A DNA stretch of 64,000 bases, from the NCBI GenBank assembly GCA_021202635.1, contig JAJQCQ010000013.1, positions 1-64,000 of the forward strand, given 5' to 3'. A program made the position numbers and the translations under genes. This stretch comes from Lachnospiraceae bacterium (GTDB lineage: Bacteria; Bacillota; Clostridia; Lachnospirales; Lachnospiraceae). The notes beneath the pieces are model-generated. The model saw only the letters and a program-made list of their open reading frames with translations, was not told where the DNA came from and searched no databases. This document shows, in pieces, positions 42,327 to 51,155 of the stretch (the first letter of the stretch is position 1; each line of letters starts with the position of its first letter).

Positions 42327-42355
42327 TAGTATTCCCGGAAGTCCGAAAAAAATAC
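42327..42355 (-). promoter_or_regulatory. Candidate forespore (sigma-G/F type) promoter of spoVAA-spoVAB
   Basis: Minus strand GTATT, 17-bp spacer, AATACTA. This resembles the sigma-G pattern GHATR-N17/18-CATNHTA with the first -10 base changed. It lies about 40 bases ahead of the small ORF and 190 ahead of spoVAA. The position suits a forespore promoter. Confidence 0.5.
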
Positions 42356-42378
42356 ACCTGCGATCGAGCCGAAGACGG

Positions 42379-42427
42379 AAAGGATCCTTTCTGCCATAAA
42401 GAATATCGGCAAAAAAGGATCCTTTTT
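42379..42427 (-). terminator. Probable terminator of deoC
   Basis: AAAAAGGATCCTTTTTTGCC and GGCAGAAAGGATCCTTT form a long stem with few mismatches, 27 bases after the deoC stop. The T run is weak. Both arms contain the self-complementary AAGGATCCTT. Confidence 0.55.
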
Positions 42428-42453
42428 CACTTCTTTCGTCTATCCAGACTTTA

Positions 42454-43122
42454 TCACTGCTGTGCTTTCGCAATTTTCACAATACGGCTCGTACCAAGCC
42501 GGGAAGCGCCCAATTCCAGAAAATGTGCCGCGTCGTCAAGGGAGGAAATCCCTCCGGCAGCCTTGATTTTCACGTCGCTGCCTACGTGTTTTGCAAACAG
42601 GGCGACATCCTCAAAGGTCGCGCCTCCTGTGCTGAATCCGGTGGATGTTTTGATAAAGTCCACACCCGCTTCCGTAACAATCTCACAGAGGCGGATCTTC
42701 TCCTCCTCCGTCAGCAGGCAGGTCTCAATGATCACCTTCAGAATTTTGCTGCCACAGGCCGCCTTCAGGGTACGGATTTCATTCAGAAGACAGTCATACT
42801 TCTGATCCTTCACCCAGCCGATGTTAATCACCATATCAATCTCGTCCGCGCCGTTCGCAAGTGCGTCCTTTGTCTCGAATTCCTTAACCGCAGTCGTCTG
42901 ATAGCCATTTGGGAATCCGATGACCGTGCAGACGGCCGGAGTATCCGCCGATGCCAGACGGTCAAAATAATCCCTGGCCTGCTTTACATAGCTCGGCGGA
43001 ATACACACAGACGCCGTTTCGTATTTCACCGCATCATCACAGATCTGCCGGATCTGTTCCCAGGTCGCGCTCTGCGAGAGCAGCGTGTGGTCTACATGCC
43101 GAAGTATTTCTTTTAATTCCAT
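42454..43122 (-). CDS. deoC: Deoxyribose-phosphate aldolase
   Basis: Cleaves 2-deoxyribose 5-phosphate to glyceraldehyde 3-phosphate and acetaldehyde. The 222 residues have the Schiff-base Lys in [15 protein letters not shown], the proton-relay region [11 protein letters not shown] and phosphate-binding SRLGTS. It is last in the carbohydrate ABC operon and its AGGAGG site lies inside the end of the DUF2442 gene, which overlaps it by 10 bp. The context suggests the ABC system may import a deoxynucleoside or a sugar whose breakdown gives deoxyribose; this is inferred. Confidence 0.95.
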   Translation of the reverse strand: MELKEILRHVDHTLLSQSATWEQIRQICDDAVKYETASVCIPPSYVKQARDYFDRLASADTPAVCTVIGFPNGYQTTAVKEFETKDALANGADEIDMVINIGWVKDQKYDCLLNEIRTLKAACGSKILKVIIETCLLTEEEKIRLCEIVTEAGVDFIKTSTGFSTGGATFEDVALFAKHVGSDVKIKAAGGISSLDDAAHFLELGASRLGTSRIVKIAKAQQ

Positions 43123-43382
43123 TTTTGTCCCTCCTGATTTTCTTCTATTGATTGTCCTGATTCATACAATTCATCCGGACAAATATCCTGTCCATCTGGC
43201 CAGACAACCGTAAAGCCATCTGTAGAAACCCTCTTAAAATATTCAAATACTCTCAGTTTTCCATACCATTCTCCCTTGATATAAGGTTCAACATTGAATA
43301 TTTTTTTTTCACCATTATCAAATTCCACCAAAATCTGATACATACATACTGCTTCTGCATGAACTGCCGTTGGTCTGAGCAT
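43113..43382 (-). CDS. DUF2442 domain protein
   Basis: An 89-residue protein with [23 protein letters not shown], as in DUF2442 proteins, which are usually paired with DUF4160. The ATG at 43382 follows AAAGGAGGCATTTC. It overlaps the start of deoC by 10 bp. The DNA is visibly AT-richer than the operon around it. DUF4160-DUF2442 pairs have been suggested as toxin-antitoxin systems, but that is unproven and I see no catalytic motif. Confidence 0.8.
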   Translation of the reverse strand: MLRPTAVHAEAVCMYQILVEFDNGEKKIFNVEPYIKGEWYGKLRVFEYFKRVSTDGFTVVWPDGQDICPDELYESGQSIEENQEGQKWN

Positions 43383-43399
43383 GAAATGCCTCCTTTTAC

Positions 43400-43675
43400 T
43401 CATCGTAATGGCTCTATTTTAAAATAACCGTCTCCATCTCTTAACAGTCTCCAGTTAGCCTGCAGTTCCTCCTCATGAATAGCCATCCATGCTGCTAATA
43501 ATTTCATTTGTTTATTCGGAAAACATCCTTCTAAAACCTCACCGTCTAATCCCACTACAATTTCATAGTCACCATATAGCGCATGTACATGTGGTTTATT
43601 ATGTTTTCCGCCTCTTTCACTTTGCATTCGTACAATAATTCCAAAAAACATAGACAATGCCGGTATTTTAATCAC
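43400..43675 (-). CDS. DUF4160 domain protein, doubtful start codon
   Basis: About 90 residues with the DUF4160 pattern FFGIIVRM, then HNKPHVHALYGDYEIVVGLDGEVLEG, then WMAIHEEELQANW. The ORF-track GTG at 43675 overlaps its own GGGAGG site and is a poor start. Homologues begin with Met-Pro a few residues before FFGI, and here the codon before that Pro is ATA (43666-43664), ideally spaced from GGAGG and one base past the stop of the preceding gene. Either ATA is used, or the start was mutated and translation is weak from another codon. Confidence 0.75.
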   Translation of the reverse strand: MIKIPALSMFFGIIVRMQSERGGKHNKPHVHALYGDYEIVVGLDGEVLEGCFPNKQMKLLAAWMAIHEEELQANWRLLRDGDGYFKIEPLR

Positions 43676-45341
43676 CTCCCATTTTTTTCTTCTTCACCGC
43701 CTGCCACAGGAAACAGAGCAGAATCAGCGCCCACACCGCAGCAAGGCCCGCCAGCAGCATCACAGAGGTCTGCGGCAGCGGTCCGAGGTCTTTTAAACCG
43801 CCGGAATCCTCATCCGTCGTCTCAATCTGATCAAGGCGATAAAGCGAAGTCACATCATCATAAAGGGTCTCAAAATAAGTGTCGTCAATGGTTTCCCCGC
43901 GTCGGGCTGATTTTGTCGTATTCTCAATCAGCTGCCCGGCCGCGCTGCGCAGGGAGGTGGAGCCGTTAAAAACCTCCGTCGTAAAGGTATTTTCAATGTT
44001 CTCCAGTAACAGCTTCGCAGCATCAATCTTCACGCTGTAGTAGGTCGAATTGTCCTCTCCTGACCGGGACAGATAGTCCTGGTACTCGTCAGACTCCTGT
44101 GCTTTTGTCGTAACCGGAAGATACCCCTCCGTCTGAGAATATCCGATCTGCACATCGTTTGTGAGAAGATACTGCGCAAACAGCCAGGACGCGAGCACTT
44201 CCTGGGAATCCTCTTTATTAAAGATACAGATGGACGGTCCCTGTGAGATCATCTGTACATTTTCCGTATCATACTGGGGAACCGCCATCACCACCGTCTC
44301 AAATTCTACCAGCTTGTCTTCGCTGATGTCAAGCAGCGGCGCATCCGTTCCCATCCAGGTAGCTCCGGCAGTCGAGTCGATGGCAAAAATACACTGCCCT
44401 GCGTTGAGGAAATTGGCCGGATATCCGGAAATCTTGAAAGTGGAAAATTCTCTTTCTTCCGCACGCGCCGCAATCTCATACAGCAGTTCCGTTGTCGTGT
44501 CATTGAAGAGCAAAACGTCCCCCTCCGCGGTCGAATACCCGGCATCCAGCTGTTTGAGCATCGTGATCATCATGTTGTCCGTGGATTTGTAAATAAACGG
44601 AATCATCACACTCTGCCCATTCACGACAAAATTTCCATCCTCGTCCTTCTCCATCGCCGCATCACAGACTTCCCAGATAAAATCCCAGGTCAGCGTCTCC
44701 GGAAGTTCAAAGCCAAGCGCCTCAACATACGTCTTATTCACATAGCAGGCTTCTGTAGACCGCATATACGGAAGCGCGTAATAATACCCGTTGATCAGAC
44801 ATTCATCCAGAAACTGCGGCACGATCTCATCCACCGTCGGGGAATCAAAAGCAAGCTCACTGCCTCCCAGTCCGTATTTCTCATCCGTCATCAGGTCATC
44901 CAGCGCTACCACCTGGTTATCACCGGTCAGGTAGGTTGCGATGTGATCCGGGTACGTAATGCAGACGTTGGGCGTCGTATCCGTCGCAATGTTCGTAATA
45001 ACGTCGTTATAAATATCCGAGTAATCCGTATACAGCCGGATATTCACCGTAATATTCGGATACAGCGCTTCAAAATCCTCAATCGCCTGCTCATAGATCG
45101 CCACCTGGCTCTTATTCGTATCATTCTTCGCCCAAAAGGTAATCTCATAGTCACGCGAAGTGTCAAACTCCTCCGGAACCTCAAAGGCCTCCTTCGTCTC
45201 CTGCGAACCGTGGCATCCAGTCAGTAAAACCATGCAAAAAACAATCAACAGCGCCGCCAGGACGCCGCGCCGCGCCCCAACGCCAGAGCCATCCTGCTTT
45301 TCCTTGCGTTTCCCTATCTGTTTCACCGTATCTCGTCTCAT
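43668..45341 (-). CDS. Carbohydrate ABC transporter substrate-binding lipoprotein
   Basis: An extracellular solute-binding protein family 1 member that delivers substrate to the two permeases upstream. The 557 residues begin with a lipoprotein signal ending VLLTGCHGS; EITFWAKNDTNKSQVAIYEQAIEDFEALYPNI is typical of the family. Unusually, there is a second hydrophobic span near the C-terminus (MLLAGLAAVWALILLCFLW) and a basic tail, so the protein may be anchored at both ends. GAGGATATATT precedes the ATG at 45341. Substrate not identified. Confidence 0.88.
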   Translation of the reverse strand: MRRDTVKQIGKRKEKQDGSGVGARRGVLAALLIVFCMVLLTGCHGSQETKEAFEVPEEFDTSRDYEITFWAKNDTNKSQVAIYEQAIEDFEALYPNITVNIRLYTDYSDIYNDVITNIATDTTPNVCITYPDHIATYLTGDNQVVALDDLMTDEKYGLGGSELAFDSPTVDEIVPQFLDECLINGYYYALPYMRSTEACYVNKTYVEALGFELPETLTWDFIWEVCDAAMEKDEDGNFVVNGQSVMIPFIYKSTDNMMITMLKQLDAGYSTAEGDVLLFNDTTTELLYEIAARAEEREFSTFKISGYPANFLNAGQCIFAIDSTAGATWMGTDAPLLDISEDKLVEFETVVMAVPQYDTENVQMISQGPSICIFNKEDSQEVLASWLFAQYLLTNDVQIGYSQTEGYLPVTTKAQESDEYQDYLSRSGEDNSTYYSVKIDAAKLLLENIENTFTTEVFNGSTSLRSAAGQLIENTTKSARRGETIDDTYFETLYDDVTSLYRLDQIETTDEDSGGLKDLGPLPQTSVMLLAGLAAVWALILLCFLWQAVKKKKMGGD

Positions 45342-45498
45342 AATATATCCTCTGGTTTTCCTCAATTCCATTTTTCCCGCCCTTCAAAGGCCGTCCGTTC
45401 ATCGCAATTCCTGCAATGCCTCCATTTTCAGGCTATTCTGCTGCCTGCCCGTCTTTTTCAGCTTCTGCGCGCTGCTTTCATCCGCCATCCTTTGGGCA

Positions 45499-46374
45499 TT
45501 ACGCTTTCAGACCGCCACGGGATACTCCCGCCATGATCTCCTTACGGAAAATCAGAAACAGCACAATCAATGGCACGGAGATCACTACCACCGCTGCCAT
45601 CATCGCCGGAATATTTTCCCGTCCGAATCCATTTTCCCGGATCTCCTGTATTCCGTTCGACACCAGATAATAGCTCTGGTCATCCGTAATCAGCCGCGGC
45701 CATACGTAAGAATTCCAGCATTCAATCACCTTCAGAATCGTGACGGTCGTCATCGTCGGCTTAGAGATTGGCAGCATCACCTTCCACAGATACTTAAAAT
45801 CCGAAGTCCCGTCCACCTTTGCGGCATAATACAGACTGTCCGGAATCTGCTCAAAATTCTCCTTCAGCAGATAAATATAGAAGACCGACGTCACCGAAGG
45901 CAGAATCAGTCCGGCATAGCTGTTCCGCAGATTCAGATTTGTGATTGTCACAAAATTCGTGATAATCACCAGCTCATTCGGGATCATCATCAGTGAGAGG
46001 AAAAACACAAACACCAGATTCTTCCCGCGAAACTGCAGCCGCGCAAAGGCAAACGCCGCCAGCGTAATCACTGCCAGCATCAGCACCGTCGTCGCCACCG
46101 CGAAAAGCAGCGTGTTTGCCAGATAACGCGCCAGCGGCACCTCCGTAAACGCGTCCGCGTAATTCTGCAGAGTCGGCGTCAGCGTAAAAAACTTCGGAAC
46201 AGACTCCGAGCTGTACTCACTGTAGCTTTTCACCGACGTCAGCACCATCCAGTAAAACGGAAACAGCACAATCAGCGCCCACAGCGCCAGGAACACTCCC
46301 TTAACGGCGCCCAGAATGCGTGAACCGATTTTCTCCCTCCGTTCGGCCTTTCCAAAATCAAATGCACGTTCCAT
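45499..46374 (-). CDS. Carbohydrate ABC transporter permease (MalG type)
   Basis: One of the two membrane subunits, 291 residues and six spans. The EAA-loop region YYAAKVDGTSDFKYLWKVMLPISKP, which docks on the ATPase, is clear. GGAGGAACGAG precedes the ATG. It lies between the MalF-type permease and the binding protein. Confidence 0.93.
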   Translation of the reverse strand: MERAFDFGKAERREKIGSRILGAVKGVFLALWALIVLFPFYWMVLTSVKSYSEYSSESVPKFFTLTPTLQNYADAFTEVPLARYLANTLLFAVATTVLMLAVITLAAFAFARLQFRGKNLVFVFFLSLMMIPNELVIITNFVTITNLNLRNSYAGLILPSVTSVFYIYLLKENFEQIPDSLYYAAKVDGTSDFKYLWKVMLPISKPTMTTVTILKVIECWNSYVWPRLITDDQSYYLVSNGIQEIRENGFGRENIPAMMAAVVVISVPLIVLFLIFRKEIMAGVSRGGLKA

Positions 46375-46395
46375 CTCGTTCCTCCATGCGTCCCT

Positions 46396-47295
46396 TCACT
46401 TTTTCTTCCTGCTCACCATCAGATTAATGCACGTAATAGTCAGTATAATCACAAACAGGATGATCGCCGCCGCGCTGGCATACGAAGGATATCCGCCGCT
46501 GTCGCCATAGAGCATATCGTATACATATCCGACGATCGTGTTCATCTCGGCCGCGTTCAGATCCGTGCCAAAGAGCGCAACCACATCGCTGTATGCCTTA
46601 AACGCACCGATGAAGCCGGTAATCACCAGGTAAAAAATCATCGGAGAAATCATCGGCAGCGTGATTCGACAGAAGATCCGGAAGCTGGAGGTGCCATCCA
46701 CCCGCGCGGCCTTATAGTAATCCTCATTGACGGAAGCGAGCGCACCCGTCAGGATCAGAATTTTGAACGGCATGACAACCCAGATCGTATAAACACACAG
46801 AACAAACATTTTTGCCCAGTACGGCCCGTCGATAAAATCTACCGCACTGCCTCCAAAGAATTTGATCAGCTGATTCACCAGACCATCGCTGTAAGCCGTC
46901 TGTTGAAATAAAATCATAAACACCAGACCAACTGCCAGCGTGTTGGTCACATAGGGCAGAAAATAAATGGTCTGCAGAAGATTCCGAAACCGTCTGATGG
47001 AGCACAGCGCCACCGAAATCAGCAGGGCGATGCCGGTCGAGAGCGGCACTGTGATAATCACAAGAATAAACGTATTTTTTACAGCCTGCATAAAATAAGG
47101 GTCATGCAGGACGTAGGAGTAATTATAAAGACCAACGCCGTAATATGTCTGAGAGGTAAAATTATACCCCTCCTCAAAAGAGTAAATAAAGACATCAACC
47201 AGCGGATATACCAGAAACACCCCCAGGAACACAATCGCCGGAAGAAGGTACAGCCAGCCCTTTATACCGTCAAAACGCCCTTTCGCCATATTCAT
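46396..47295 (-). CDS. Carbohydrate ABC transporter permease (MalF type)
   Basis: The second membrane subunit, 299 residues and six spans, with the EAA-loop YYKAARVDGTSSFRIFCRITLPMISP. It starts in an ATGA overlap with the ATPase stop, so translation is coupled. Confidence 0.93.
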   Translation of the reverse strand: MNMAKGRFDGIKGWLYLLPAIVFLGVFLVYPLVDVFIYSFEEGYNFTSQTYYGVGLYNYSYVLHDPYFMQAVKNTFILVIITVPLSTGIALLISVALCSIRRFRNLLQTIYFLPYVTNTLAVGLVFMILFQQTAYSDGLVNQLIKFFGGSAVDFIDGPYWAKMFVLCVYTIWVVMPFKILILTGALASVNEDYYKAARVDGTSSFRIFCRITLPMISPMIFYLVITGFIGAFKAYSDVVALFGTDLNAAEMNTIVGYVYDMLYGDSGGYPSYASAAAIILFVIILTITCINLMVSRKKK

Positions 47296-48545
47296 CGCCG
47301 CACCTCCTGTCTGTCCGTCGGTTCCGCATGCGCTGCGTCTGCCGCATCGGGACTTTCCATTTTGGCCGCATGCGCGTTTTCCGGCCTGTTATGAAAGCTG
47401 TCCGCTGCGCAGGAAGCAGCTTCTCCCAGTAATCCACACCGGATGCGCGCTTCTGTCTTTTTATCAAAGAGGAACACTTTTTCCGGCCGCAGCGCAAAAC
47501 GAACCGTCGGGCGCGACGTATCTACCCGGCTTTCTGTGCTGATGATAGAACGAACGGTCGGATTCACTGATGCCCGATTCCGGGAAAGAACACTGATGTC
47601 ACGTCCCATCACCTCAACACCGCCAAGGTCACAGACAAACGGTCCATCCTCGCGCAAAAGAAAGCCTTCCGGACGAACACCGACCCAGACCTGCTGCTGC
47701 GCATCTGTCCGCTGCCCGCTTTCCCCCTGCACCCTGAGAACCCGGTTCTCTCCAATAAAGAGCCAGCCGTCCCGCAGCCGTCCCTCGAACTCATTGATCG
47801 GCGGCGTTCCGAGAAACTTTGCGACAAACAGATTTGCCGGACTGTCATAGACCTCCTGTGGTTTTCCGGTCTGCTGTACCACTCCCTCCTTCATCACCAC
47901 AATCCGGTCTGAGATACTCATCGCCTCATCCTGGTCGTGCGTCACAAAGATCGTCGTAATACCGGTTTCCCGCTGAATCCGGCGGATCTCATCCCTCGTC
48001 TGCAGCCGCAGTCTCGCATCCAGATTCGAAAGAGGCTCATCCAGAAGCAGTACCCTTGGCTGCTTCACCAGAGCGCGCGCAATCGCCACCCGCTGCTGCT
48101 GGCCGCCGGACAGCTCCGCCGGCCGCCGATCCATCAGCTGATCGATCTGTACCAGATGCGCCGCCTCATCCGCCATTTTCCGCATCTGTTCCTTTGACAG
48201 CCGATCCTTTCCCTTGCGGTTCTCCAGTGGGAATAAGATGTTTTGCCGTACCGTCAGGTGCGGGTACAGCGCATAATTCTGAAACACCAGGCCAATCCCG
48301 CGATGCTCCGGCGCCAGGTTCGTCACATCATCTTTGCCAAAAAATATCTTTCCCTCTGTCGGCTTCAACAATCCGCTGATCAGATTCAGCGTCGTACTTT
48401 TCCCGCAGCCGGATGGCCCGAGAAGCCCGATCAGCTCGCCGTCCGGGATTGTAAACGTAAAATCATTTACCGCAACGACTTCTTCCTTCTTTTTCCGGTC
48501 GCGTCCCGGAAATTTCATCGTTAAATTCTTTAAAACAATCTCCAT
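47292..48545 (-). CDS. Carbohydrate ABC transporter ATPase (MalK/UgpC type)
   Basis: The cytoplasmic motor, 417 residues. Walker A GPSGCGKST, signature LSGGQQQRVA, Walker B VLLLDEPLSNLDA and the switch His in FVTHDQDEA are intact; a TOBE-type domain follows (VWVGVRPEGFLL). Beyond it lies a ~50-residue Ala/Glu/His-rich tail that most MalK proteins lack. The ATPase gene is first in the operon, whereas binding protein first is the commoner order. Confidence 0.94.
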   Translation of the reverse strand: MEIVLKNLTMKFPGRDRKKKEEVVAVNDFTFTIPDGELIGLLGPSGCGKSTTLNLISGLLKPTEGKIFFGKDDVTNLAPEHRGIGLVFQNYALYPHLTVRQNILFPLENRKGKDRLSKEQMRKMADEAAHLVQIDQLMDRRPAELSGGQQQRVAIARALVKQPRVLLLDEPLSNLDARLRLQTRDEIRRIQRETGITTIFVTHDQDEAMSISDRIVVMKEGVVQQTGKPQEVYDSPANLFVAKFLGTPPINEFEGRLRDGWLFIGENRVLRVQGESGQRTDAQQQVWVGVRPEGFLLREDGPFVCDLGGVEVMGRDISVLSRNRASVNPTVRSIISTESRVDTSRPTVRFALRPEKVFLFDKKTEARIRCGLLGEAASCAADSFHNRPENAHAAKMESPDAADAAHAEPTDRQEVRR

Positions 48546-48646
48546 TGTTTCCTCCCTGCGCCCCCGTATTCTCCATCCGGGTACATACTCCGGAACTCTG
48601 CCAAAAAGAAACTCGTTTCCGGACAGCTGTTCTCTGGTTCATGATC

Positions 48647-48655
48647 ATTATAACA
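48647..48655 (-). promoter_or_regulatory. Extended -10 promoter of the carbohydrate ABC operon
   Basis: Minus strand TGTTATAAT, an extended -10 box. No good -35 box is seen 17 bases upstream, which suits a promoter that needs an activator or relies on the TG element. It is about 100 bases ahead of the ATPase start. Confidence 0.55.
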
Positions 48656-48738
48656 TTCTGTTTGAAAAAATGATACAGCAAACACAATTTTTATCCGCTG
48701 CGAATGCCTTCCAAATATATAAAATACATAAATAATAA

Positions 48739-48780
48739 GAAACGATTCAGAACAGCAGACCGCTGTTCTGAACTGTTGCC
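48739..48780. repeat. Palindromic repeat family B, minimal copy (copy 6)
   Basis: AAACGATTCAGAACAGC, four bases, then a GCTGTTCTGAACTGTTGCC arm. This is the shortest copy and shows the bare palindrome. Confidence 0.82.
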
Positions 48781-48813
48781 AAAAAGAAAACCCCCGGATA
48801 ACCAGCTCCGGGG
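48781..48813 (-). terminator. glyS terminator
   Basis: On the minus strand CCCCGGA pairs with TCCGGGG and is followed by TTTTCTTTTT. It lies about 28 bases after the glyS stop and abuts the family B repeat. Confidence 0.8.
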
Positions 48814-48841
48814 ATTCTGTTCCTTTTTCGTGCAGTGGCTT

Positions 48842-50230
48842 TTACCACACAAATTTCTCCTCAAAATACGCTTTCAGGTCTTCGATCTTTATGCGCTCCT
48901 GCTCCATGCTGTCACGGTCGCGCACCGTCACGGCACCGTCTGTCTCAGAGTCAAAGTCATAAGTCACACAGAACGGAGTGCCGATCTCATCCTGTCTGCG
49001 ATAACGTTTACCGATGTTGCCGCGGTCGTCAAATTCGCAGTTATAATATTTTGAAAGCTCGGTATATACCTTCTCGGCGCCTTCGTTCAGCTTTTTGGAG
49101 AGCGGCAGCACGCCGATCTTAACCGGAGCGATGGCCGGATGGAAATGAAGCACGGTGCGCATGTCCCCGCCTTCGAGTTCTTCCTCATCATACGCGCTGC
49201 ACAAAAATGCCAGCACGACACGATCCGCACCGAGGGACGGCTCGATCACGTAGGGGATGTATTTTTCCTTCTTTTCCTCGTCAAAATAAGTCATATCCTG
49301 GCCGGATGTATTCTGGTGCTGCGTCAGGTCATAGTCGGTACGGTCTGCAATGCCCCAGAGCTCGCCCCAGCCGAACGGAAACAGGAACTCAATATCGGTC
49401 GTCCCTTTGCTGTAGAAGCAAAGCTCTTCCGGATCATGGTCGCGCAGGCGCAGCTCACTCTCATTCATGCCCAGCTTTTTCAGCCACTCAAAACAGAAGC
49501 TTCTCCAGTACTGGAACCAGTCGAGGTCCGTCCCCGGCACACAGAAAAACTCCAGCTCCATCTGCTCAAACTCACGGGTGCGGAAGGTGAAGTTCCCCGG
49601 CGTGATCTCGTTACGGAAGGACTTTCCGATCTGCGCGATGCCGAACGGCAGCTTTTTACGGGAAGTACGCTGTACATTTTTAAAGTTTACAAATATACCC
49701 TGCGCGGTTTCCGGACGCAGATAAACCGTATTCTTCGCATCCTCCGTCACACCCTGGAAGGTCTTGAACATCAGGTTAAACTGACGGATGTCGGTGAAAT
49801 TGTGTTTGCCGCAGGATGGGCAGGGAATCTTATGTTCCTCAATATAATCCCGCATCTCTTCCTGAGAAAACGCGTCAATCGGCTTGTCCAGTGTCAGCCC
49901 CTGCTCTGCACAATAATCTTCAATTACCTTATCCGCACGGAAACGCTCATGACACTCCTTACAGTCCATCAGCGGATCCGCGAAACCGCCGAGATGACCG
50001 CTGGCGACCCAGGTCTGCGGGTTCATCAGAATTGCGCAGTCCACGCCGACATTGTATGGATTTTCGCGCACAAACTTCTGCCACCAGGCCTGCTTGACGT
50101 TATTTTTAAGCTCCACGCCAAGATTCCCGTAGTCCCAGGTGTTCGCCAGGCCGCCGTAAATCTCTGAGCCCGGGTATACGAACCCTCTCCCTTTTGCGAG
50201 CGCTACGATTTTTTCCATTGTCTTTTCCAT
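48842..50230 (-). CDS. glyS: Glycyl-tRNA synthetase, dimeric type
   Basis: Charges tRNA-Gly. The 462-residue class II enzyme is the homodimeric type. Motif 2 is visible around [29 protein letters not shown], the active site around [14 protein letters not shown] and motif 3 near [13 protein letters not shown]. Cys pairs (CKEC, CPSC) may bind zinc. GAGAGGAGAACATT precedes the ATG. No T-box leader is seen; it is probably co-transcribed with the lipoprotein upstream. Confidence 0.96.
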   Translation of the reverse strand: MEKTMEKIVALAKGRGFVYPGSEIYGGLANTWDYGNLGVELKNNVKQAWWQKFVRENPYNVGVDCAILMNPQTWVASGHLGGFADPLMDCKECHERFRADKVIEDYCAEQGLTLDKPIDAFSQEEMRDYIEEHKIPCPSCGKHNFTDIRQFNLMFKTFQGVTEDAKNTVYLRPETAQGIFVNFKNVQRTSRKKLPFGIAQIGKSFRNEITPGNFTFRTREFEQMELEFFCVPGTDLDWFQYWRSFCFEWLKKLGMNESELRLRDHDPEELCFYSKGTTDIEFLFPFGWGELWGIADRTDYDLTQHQNTSGQDMTYFDEEKKEKYIPYVIEPSLGADRVVLAFLCSAYDEEELEGGDMRTVLHFHPAIAPVKIGVLPLSKKLNEGAEKVYTELSKYYNCEFDDRGNIGKRYRRQDEIGTPFCVTYDFDSETDGAVTVRDRDSMEQERIKIEDLKAYFEEKFVW

Positions 50231-50310
50231 AATGTTCTCCTCTCCACTTTGTATCCCTGACTCTGCACAGGAATGAATAAAACGACTTGTTCTGCACCTT
50301 CGCAGGAACC

Positions 50311-51012
50311 TTACTCACAGATGATATATACGCGGTTCGCCTCTTTCTGTTCCGCGTACGTTGCCTCCTCGCCCTCATATACCTTGCTTGACGGAAGCAC
50401 CAGAGCCTCTGTCTCTTCCTGCTCTCCGCTCGCATTTACCGTATCGGCAGAGAGCATCTCTGCATTTGTACTGATAAAGGTCACTTCATTTTCCTCGAAA
50501 TGCACTTCCATCGGCGCCTGAACAATCACGACTGTCGCAGACATATCCTCAAACACTTTCGTGTAGCTTACCGCACTGCCGGACGCCTCTCCCTCCGTCA
50601 CCCGGTAAAAGGATACGTCAAACAGGTAACCTTCCAGCTGTGCACTGATAATCGAACCGCAATAAAACTCTACATTATTAAACTCCGCATAGTCTTCCGC
50701 CGATGAAAACCACAGCTTTAACGTCACCGCACTGCCGTCATTGTCAAATTTCTCCACCTTAATGGAATCCGCGCCATGCTCAGAATTGTATTCTGCCACC
50801 TCCGAGCTGATCATCGACTCGAGCTCCGTCACATCATAGTACGACTGATCCAGTGTCTCCTGCACAATCTCTGTTATACTCCCGTCCTCCGCTATCGAAA
50901 TCGCGTCGGAGGACTCCGGCGTCCATTCCGTCTGGTCGATCATATCACAGCCGCCAAGCAGCATCACAACTGCCATAAGCACCGCCACTGCAGCTCTTTT
51001 CTTCGCCCTCAC
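50311..51012 (-). CDS. Hypothetical lipoprotein
   Basis: I do not recognise the family. 233 residues with a lipoprotein signal ending MLLGGCDMI, then an acidic, mostly beta-like domain ([20 protein letters not shown]). It ends ANRVYIICE. It starts at GTG after CAGGAGGAAATAATTCA, a well-spaced site. It is placed between recO and glyS, and has its own promoter. Confidence 0.75.
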   Translation of the reverse strand: MRAKKRAAVAVLMAVVMLLGGCDMIDQTEWTPESSDAISIAEDGSITEIVQETLDQSYYDVTELESMISSEVAEYNSEHGADSIKVEKFDNDGSAVTLKLWFSSAEDYAEFNNVEFYCGSIISAQLEGYLFDVSFYRVTEGEASGSAVSYTKVFEDMSATVVIVQAPMEVHFEENEVTFISTNAEMLSADTVNASGEQEETEALVLPSSKVYEGEEATYAEQKEANRVYIICE

Positions 51013-51052
51013 TGAATTATTTCCTCCTGGTTCCTGTCAATATCAATAAAGC

Positions 51053-51081
51053 ATTATACCGTTAAATGGCTGCTGTTTCAA
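51053..51081 (-). promoter_or_regulatory. Promoter of the lipoprotein-glyS unit
   Basis: Minus strand TTGAAA, 17-bp spacer, TATAAT, about 40 bases ahead of the GTG start. Confidence 0.78.
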
Positions 51082-51155
51082 CTCTTTTTTCCGCCAGTTC
51101 AGAAAACAGGCGGTTTGGAGCCTGCCGTGCAAAGCAGCAGGACAGCAGCACGAAT

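Noticed and set aside
43113-43675. Calling DUF4160-DUF2442 a proven toxin-antitoxin system
   Set aside because: The pairing is common, but no catalytic or DNA-binding motif is seen and I know of no firm proof for it.
50231-50310. T-box riboswitch before glyS
   Set aside because: The gap is only 80 bases and lacks the conserved T-box sequence and a terminator.
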